Below, piece after piece: positions 37,207-42,662 of a stretch of DNA of 42,662 nucleotides. Positions within the stretch are counted from its first letter, which is position 1, and every line of letters starts with the position of its first letter. A program made the position numbers and the translations under genes. Location of the stretch: assembly GCA_029051735.1 (NCBI GenBank), contig JAIDKZ010000156.1, positions 1 through 42,662 on the forward strand, in the 5' to 3' direction. This DNA is from Anaeroplasmataceae bacterium. GTDB taxonomy: Bacteria; Bacillota_I; Bacilli_A; Acholeplasmatales; Anaeroplasmataceae. The notes under the pieces were generated by a model that made no database searches, was not told where the DNA came from, and worked only from the letters and a program-made list of their open reading frames with translations.

Positions 37207-38985
37207 TTATATTGCTTTTGTATATTCTTTTAACCATTCTTTTTCTTCATTTGTTAAATAAGGTTCTAAGGTTTCAAAAACTTTTTCATGGTATTGATTG
37301 AGCCATTTCTTTTCATCAGAAGTTAAAAGCTTTTTTTCAATAGCATCTAAATCAATAGGAGCATAGGTTATGGTTTCAAATCCTAAAAATTCACCAAACT
37401 CATTTGAATCCTTTTCAACACATAGTAATTCATTTTCTATGCGTATACCATATTTGTTTTCTAAATATATTCCAGGTTCATTTGTTGTAATCATACCTGG
37501 AACAAGAATTGCTGAATCATTTCGTTCTGGGACAGTTTTCCACCGAAATCCATTAGGTGCTTCATGAACAGATAATAGGTAACCTACACCATGACCAGTA
37601 CCACATTTATAATCCATTAGAAGCTTCCATATTGGACCACGAGCTAAAATATCTAAATTCATACCTCTAGTTCCTTTTAAGAAAACTGCTTCTGATAATG
37701 CAATCACAGATTTTAATACAGTGGTAAAATGAAGTTTTTGTGTTGAGGTGAGTGAACCTAAGGCCAATGTTCTTGTTATATCTGTAGTTCCATCTAAATA
37801 ATGACCTCCTGAATCAATTAATAATAAATCTTCAGGTTTTAAAGTGGCATTTGTGGCTGGAGTGGCAGAGTAATGCATCATTGCCGCATGCTCTTTATAT
37901 GCACATATTGTATTAAAAGAAACATCAACAAATCCTTCTTGATTTTCTCTTTGTTTTTGTAAATATTCTGATACTGAAATTTCAGACATAGAAGAGGAAG
38001 TCTGAATATTATTTTTAAGATAATACATAAACTTTGTAAATGCCACACCATCCTTAATGTGTGCTGAGATAATATTTTTGATTTCTGTTTCATTTTTTAT
38101 AGCCTTCATTAATAAGGAAGGATTTGAAAAGTTCATTAAAGTATTTTCAGAAATAATATTTAAATAAGTAGAATAATTGATTATATTATAATCTACTAAA
38201 ATATTTTGATTATTTAAATTTTTTATAAATTCATAGAAATAAAAATAAGTATTTAATATGATCTTATTTTCTTTTAAATAGGATTCTAACATTTTATCTA
38301 ATTTGCGTTGGTCTAAAAATAGATAGCAATCTTCATAGGTTATAATTGTATAAGCTAGAAAAACGGGAGTATGTTCTATATCATTTGCTCGTAAATTATA
38401 TAGCCAAGCTTGATCTTCTAGACTAGTCAAAATATGAACTGTAGCATTTTTTTGTTTCATTTCTTCTCGAATTAAATTAATCTTTTCTTGAAATGATTTC
38501 CCTGTAAAAAATGTCTCTAATTTATAGATAAAGGAAAAAGGAAGATTAGGACGATCTGACCAAACTTCTTGCAAAATATCTTCATCAGCTTTAATTTTAA
38601 TATTAGGTAAATTTTTTATTAATTCTAATACCATGTTTGCAGATAATACTTTCCCATCAAATGCTAATGTATCACCTTCTATTAAATAATTAGATAAAAA
38701 TTCTGTAATTGTAGGTACACCTGGATTCCCTTGTTTCATAAGAACGATAGGTCGATTTTCAATTTGTTTTGCAGCTTGAATATGATATCTACCATCTGTC
38801 CATAAATAAGCTTTATCTTGTGTGATGATTAAAGTACCAGCAGAACCAGTAAATCCAGTTAAAAATGCTCTTCCTTTAAAATATGAAGAAACATATTCAC
38901 TATTATGATAATCTGAGGTTGGAATTATATAAGCTTTAATTTGTTTTCTTCCTAAAATTTTTTGAAAATTTCTAATTTTATCCAT
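37207..38985 (-). CDS. M24 family Xaa-Pro aminopeptidase (track start 39021; ATG 38985 or 38997 fits the AAAGGA SD better)
   Basis: LLIDSGGHYLDGTTDITRTLALG, CGTGHGVGYLLSVHEAP, TTNEPGIYLENKYGIRIENELL. Confidence 0.93.
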   Translation of the reverse strand: MDKIRNFQKILGRKQIKAYIIPTSDYHNSEYVSSYFKGRAFLTGFTGSAGTLIITQDKAYLWTDGRYHIQAAKQIENRPIVLMKQGNPGVPTITEFLSNYLIEGDTLAFDGKVLSANMVLELIKNLPNIKIKADEDILQEVWSDRPNLPFSFIYKLETFFTGKSFQEKINLIREEMKQKNATVHILTSLEDQAWLYNLRANDIEHTPVFLAYTIITYEDCYLFLDQRKLDKMLESYLKENKIILNTYFYFYEFIKNLNNQNILVDYNIINYSTYLNIISENTLMNFSNPSLLMKAIKNETEIKNIISAHIKDGVAFTKFMYYLKNNIQTSSSMSEISVSEYLQKQRENQEGFVDVSFNTICAYKEHAAMMHYSATPATNATLKPEDLLLIDSGGHYLDGTTDITRTLALGSLTSTQKLHFTTVLKSVIALSEAVFLKGTRGMNLDILARGPIWKLLMDYKCGTGHGVGYLLSVHEAPNGFRWKTVPERNDSAILVPGMITTNEPGIYLENKYGIRIENELLCVEKDSNEFGEFLGFETITYAPIDLDAIEKKLLTSDEKKWLNQYHEKVFETLEPYLTNEEKEWLKEYTKAI

Positions 38986-39065
38986 GATGTTTTTCATCCT
39001 TTCCTTTTTAACATTATACAACTTTTTTAAAACAAATAAAATCCTTTTGAATAAAATGAAATTTA

Positions 39066-39074
39066 TGTTATAAT
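39066..39074 (+). promoter_or_regulatory. Extended -10 promoter of the cvpA-like gene
   Basis: TGTTATAAT. Confidence 0.55.
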
Positions 39075-39107
39075 ATTTTTCATAAGGAGATAGGATGTGA
39101 TATCAAA

Positions 39108-39839
39108 ATGGATTTGAAAATTTGTGGTATTTTAGATATAGTTTTTATACTATTATTATTGCTATCTTTGTTTATTGGGTATAAAAAGGGGTTTTTGAAA
39201 AAGGCAGTAGGAATGGTTGGTCTTTTTTCAGGACTAATTGTAGCTTTTGTTTTTTGTACTCAGTTTGCGGAATGGTTGGAAAAAACAGGTTTAATCTATG
39301 ATGACTTATATGCTAAGATTCATGGAAATGTTTTGTCGTCTAAGTTGTTTCAGGATAATTTTTTGAATCTTACAGATGCAACAGTATCTGAAGTTCTTCA
39401 AAGTATAGGAGTTCCTAAGTTTTTTGCTTCTTTATTTGCAGGGCATATAAAAGAAAGTGTTCAGATTGATGTATTAGCGCATAACATTTCTCATTTTTTT
39501 GCACATACATTGATGGTTATTATTAGTTTTTTAATTTTATTTATAGGAATTTTTCTTTTAGCTTTAGTATTAAAGATTGTTATTAATCTTTTACGTGGCA
39601 ATAAAATAATACGTGTTTTAGATGGGATTTTAGGAATGGCATTGTATGCTTGTTTATTTCTAATTGGAATTTACATTATTTTTATGATGATGAGATTGAT
39701 GGAAAATGTTGAATTTTATCAGCCTGTAAAAAAGTTTTTAGATGTAGATATGATGCTTGCTGATTCTGAAAGATTTAGAATCACAAAATATTTTTATGAG
39801 CATAATATTTTATATGATTTAATTAGTTTGTTGTTTTAA
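39108..39839 (+). CDS. CvpA family membrane protein
   Basis: DIVFILLLLLSLFIGYKKGFLKKAVGMVGLFSGLIVAFVF; four hydrophobic segments. Confidence 0.8.
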   Translation: MDLKICGILDIVFILLLLLSLFIGYKKGFLKKAVGMVGLFSGLIVAFVFCTQFAEWLEKTGLIYDDLYAKIHGNVLSSKLFQDNFLNLTDATVSEVLQSIGVPKFFASLFAGHIKESVQIDVLAHNISHFFAHTLMVIISFLILFIGIFLLALVLKIVINLLRGNKIIRVLDGILGMALYACLFLIGIYIIFMMMRLMENVEFYQPVKKFLDVDMMLADSERFRITKYFYEHNILYDLISLLF

Positions 39840-39841
39840 AG

Positions 39842-39866
39842 AACTGTGATTTTTTTCACGGTTTTT
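39842..39866 (+). terminator. Rho-independent terminator after the cvpA-like gene
   Basis: AACTGTGA-loop-TCACGGTT-TTTC. Confidence 0.75.
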
Positions 39867-39887
39867 CTTTTAAAGATTGTAGCTCTA

Positions 39888-39896
39888 TGATATAAT
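39888..39896 (+). promoter_or_regulatory. Extended -10 promoter
   Basis: TGATATAAT. Confidence 0.55.
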
Positions 39897-39928
39897 AAAA
39901 TATGGGTTTTTAGAAAGGAATTTATGAT

Positions 39929-40636
39929 ATGAGAATTAATCCTAAGTTGTATGAGGTTGCAAATGAAGCAACACCTGTAGAAGTACAGGAATTTGATGAA
40001 AGAAAAATAGAAATATTTTTCATGGATGATTATCCAGCTGTAAAGGAAGAGTTTATTAATCAAGGGAAGTTTGCTACTTGGTCATCTATTGATGGCAAGA
40101 ATTATCGTGTATTTATAGAAACAGGTTATTATGAAGAGTTAAAAGAGTTATACACTCAGCCTGTAAATAAGATTTGGGTTGATTTTTGGGATACGTGTGA
40201 AAATATTTCAAAGAAAACAACAAGAACAGCAATTATCCCTGTAACTATATCTGCTGTTGCATTAGTATTTTTGTTTTATTTTGTTTTGCCAAAAGAAGTG
40301 CAATTCTATGTAATGCTTGCGGTTGTGGTTGTTGCGTTTGGACTAATGATGTTTTTTAATCGTTTAACTAAAAAGAAGATTTATGATGCTAATAGAAATA
40401 GTGTTGAAGAAATTAAAAAGGCAGTAGGGGGCACTAATAATTTTGACAGACTTATTGATAGACAAAAAACTTATATGGATGAATACTACGATGCTTTATA
40501 TGCAGATGAGGAATCTGATGAAGAGGAAGTAGAGTCTATTGAAGCTGAAGGTTCAAATGAAAACGCCATAGAAGCACCTGTATTGGAAGCAGAGATTGAA
40601 GAAGTAAAAGAAGAAAAGGTTGATCAAAATGAGTAA
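39929..40636 (+). CDS. Hypothetical protein with a two-helix membrane hairpin and acidic C-terminal tail
   Basis: RTAIIPVTISAVALVFLFYFVLPKEVQFYVMLAVVVVAFGLMMFF; tail rich in E/D; overlaps tkt. Confidence 0.75.
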   Translation: MRINPKLYEVANEATPVEVQEFDERKIEIFFMDDYPAVKEEFINQGKFATWSSIDGKNYRVFIETGYYEELKELYTQPVNKIWVDFWDTCENISKKTTRTAIIPVTISAVALVFLFYFVLPKEVQFYVMLAVVVVAFGLMMFFNRLTKKKIYDANRNSVEEIKKAVGGTNNFDRLIDRQKTYMDEYYDALYADEESDEEEVESIEAEGSNENAIEAPVLEAEIEEVKEEKVDQNE

Positions 40637-42605
40637 TTATATTGATGATTTGTGCATTAAATCCTTACGTGTTTTAGGAGCAGAAATTATTACCAAAGCG
40701 AAGAGTGGGCATCCAGGTATTGTGTTAGGTGCTGCTCCAATTGCACATACTTTATTTACTAGACATTTAAATATTGATTCTAATGATGAAAAGTGGTTTA
40801 ACCGTGATCGGTTTATTTTGTCAGCTGGACATGGTTCTGTATTATTATATATGATGCTTCATTTTTCTGGATTTGGCATTACGATTAATGATTTAACTGA
40901 ATTTAGACAAAAAGGAAGTTTAACTCCAGGTCACCCTGAATATGGACATACACCAGGTGTTGAAATGACAACAGGTCCATTAGGACAGGGTTTTGCATCT
41001 GCAGTAGGAATGGCTATTGCAGAGTCTCATTTGGCTGCAAAATTTAATAAACCAAATCTAGATATTGTAGACCATAATACTTATGTTTTATGCGGTGATG
41101 GAGATTTACAAGAAGGTGTTGCTATGGAGGCTGCATCTTTAGCAGGTCATTTGAAGTTGAACAAACTAATTGTATTGTATGATTCTAATGATATTCAGTT
41201 AGATGGTGTGGTATCTTTGGCTAATACAGAAAGCATTGAAAATAAATTTAAGGCAATGAATTGGAATTATATTAGAGTAGAAGATGGAAATGATGTAGAA
41301 GAAATTGATGAGGCAATAAAAAAAGCTAAAAATTCTAAGAGTCAGCCTACTTTAATTGAAGTGAAAACTATTATTGGATATGGAGCTCCAACAAGTGGGG
41401 AGTGTAGTGTTCATGGTAAGCCATTGTCAGATGAAGAAGTCCAAATATTGAAAAATAATTTGGATTATAACCAAATGTCTTTTGCAGTCCCTCAAGAAGT
41501 AAGAGAGTTCTATAAGAATAATGTAAAAGAACGTGGAAGTCAAGCAAATTCCAATTGGAACTTTATTATGGCACAATTTGCAAAAAAATATAATGAAGAA
41601 TATGAACTGCTCAATCATTATATGTTTGATGATTTTAGAATTGAAGATTATGATGATTTACCTGAATTTGAAGTTGGAAGTAGTGTTTCAACTAGAACTG
41701 TAATGGGGAAAGTAATGGATTGGGCTTCATCTAAACTTCCTAATTTAATTGGTGGTTCTGCAGATTTATCCTCCTCTACTATGATTAAGGGAGCCGGAGG
41801 CATATATGGAGGCGTAAATCTAATAGGAAGAAATATAAAATTTGGTGTAAGAGAGCATGCAATGGGAGCTATCGCAAATGGTATTACATTACATGGAGGT
41901 CTTAGAGGATTCTGTTCTGGATTCTTTGTATTTAGTGACTATTTGAAACCAGCAATAAGATTAGCTGCGATTATGAAGATTCCAACAATGTTCTTATTTT
42001 CCCATGATTCTTTGTGTGTTGGAGAAGATGGTCCTACACATCAGCCAGTTGAACAGTTAGCTATGTTTCGTAGCATGCCAAACATCAATGTCTTCCGTCC
42101 AGCTGATGCAAAAGAAATGGCTTCAGCTATGATTTTAACTTTAGAAAATAAAGAAAATCCTACAATTATTGTTTCTACAAGACAAAATTTACCTGTTTTA
42201 GATTGTACTAATCTAGAGGGGGTTTCAAAAGGAGCATATATTGTTTTTGAACCTAAGGGAACTCCAGGATCTTTATTAATAACTTGTGGTAGTGAATTGG
42301 ATCTTTGCATTTCAGTTGCAAAAAAATTAGAAGAAGAAAATATTTTTACTAGAGTAGTTTCCATGCCTTCTATGGATTTGTTTGAGCGTCAAAGTGAGGA
42401 GTATAAAAATAAAGTAATGCCAAAGCGTATTACAAAGCGAATGGCTGTTGAAATGGGAGCAAGCATGCCGTGGTATAAATATGCTTCTGTCGTTCATGGA
42501 ATAGATGAATTTGGTAAATCTATGCCTTTAAAATATATTGCAGAAGAATATGGATTTACAATTGATGTAATCTATAAAGAATTTTTAGAAATGTATAATA
42601 AATAA
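40629..42605 (+). CDS. tkt: Transketolase (ATG 40629)
   Basis: AKSGHPGIVLGAAPIAHTLF, GHGSVLLYMMLHFSGF, GPLGQGFASAVGMAIAE, CGDGDLQEGVAMEAASLAGHL, FGVREHAMGAIANGI. Confidence 0.97.
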   Translation: MSNYIDDLCIKSLRVLGAEIITKAKSGHPGIVLGAAPIAHTLFTRHLNIDSNDEKWFNRDRFILSAGHGSVLLYMMLHFSGFGITINDLTEFRQKGSLTPGHPEYGHTPGVEMTTGPLGQGFASAVGMAIAESHLAAKFNKPNLDIVDHNTYVLCGDGDLQEGVAMEAASLAGHLKLNKLIVLYDSNDIQLDGVVSLANTESIENKFKAMNWNYIRVEDGNDVEEIDEAIKKAKNSKSQPTLIEVKTIIGYGAPTSGECSVHGKPLSDEEVQILKNNLDYNQMSFAVPQEVREFYKNNVKERGSQANSNWNFIMAQFAKKYNEEYELLNHYMFDDFRIEDYDDLPEFEVGSSVSTRTVMGKVMDWASSKLPNLIGGSADLSSSTMIKGAGGIYGGVNLIGRNIKFGVREHAMGAIANGITLHGGLRGFCSGFFVFSDYLKPAIRLAAIMKIPTMFLFSHDSLCVGEDGPTHQPVEQLAMFRSMPNINVFRPADAKEMASAMILTLENKENPTIIVSTRQNLPVLDCTNLEGVSKGAYIVFEPKGTPGSLLITCGSELDLCISVAKKLEEENIFTRVVSMPSMDLFERQSEEYKNKVMPKRITKRMAVEMGASMPWYKYASVVHGIDEFGKSMPLKYIAEEYGFTIDVIYKEFLEMYNK

Positions 42606-42613
42606 TTTATTGA

Positions 42614-42642
42614 CATCAAGCTCATTTGAGCTTGATTTTTTT
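42614..42642 (+). terminator. Rho-independent terminator after tkt
   Basis: ATCAAGCTCATTTGAGCTTGAT + TTTTTTT. Confidence 0.88.
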
Positions 42643-42662
42643 TATCTTAAGTTTCTTTATTT

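Noticed and set aside
42041-42364. 107-aa minus-strand ORF
   Set aside because: Antisense to conserved transketolase sequence
1-42662. Alternative genetic code (UGA = Trp), considered because of AT-rich Mollicutes-like composition
   Set aside because: Well-conserved genes (malF, tdk, sigma-like gene) terminate at TGA and Trp is encoded by TGG; code 11 fits
1-42662. CRISPR array, prophage, transposon, tRNA/rRNA clusters
   Set aside because: No spaced repeats, integrase/transposase motifs, or tRNA/rRNA signatures seen by eye

Overview
This is a roughly 42.7 kb AT-rich chromosomal window from a Bacilli/Firmicutes-type bacterium. TGA is used as a stop, so genetic code 11 fits. Positions 1-13436 form a starch/glycogen/maltodextrin utilisation locus: sugar-binding lipoprotein, MalF/MalG permeases, a GH13 lipoprotein, an oversized MsmX/UgpC-type ATPase, two orphan lipoproteins, a type I pullulanase lipoprotein and a CBM26-like lipoprotein. 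The middle carries asnA, tsaD, an M3 peptidase, uppP, a DUF1576 membrane protein with a small partner and a PAP2 phosphatase, a Crp/Fnr-like regulator, and a split 2-hydroxyacyl-CoA dehydratase-type activase/component D pair. The right part is a conserved Bacilli housekeeping block: cysS, mrnC, rlmB, a sigma-like factor, rpmG, secE, nusG, rpmE, tdk, tadA, SRP RNA and tkt, with a P-type ATPase inserted. I saw no CRISPR array, transposon, prophage, tRNA or rRNA. The most notable observations are (1) the sugar-importer ATPase with about 470 extra C-terminal residues, including a long coiled coil between TOBE-like modules, (2) a P-type ATPase with a ~380-aa beta-rich insert before its last TM helix, (3) an internally duplicated DUF1576 protein in a coupled operon with a PAP2 phosphatase next to uppP, and (4) a possible leader-ORF/attenuator in front of the CBM26-like lipoprotein. 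No search or structure prediction was run; all family names come from recognised motifs.
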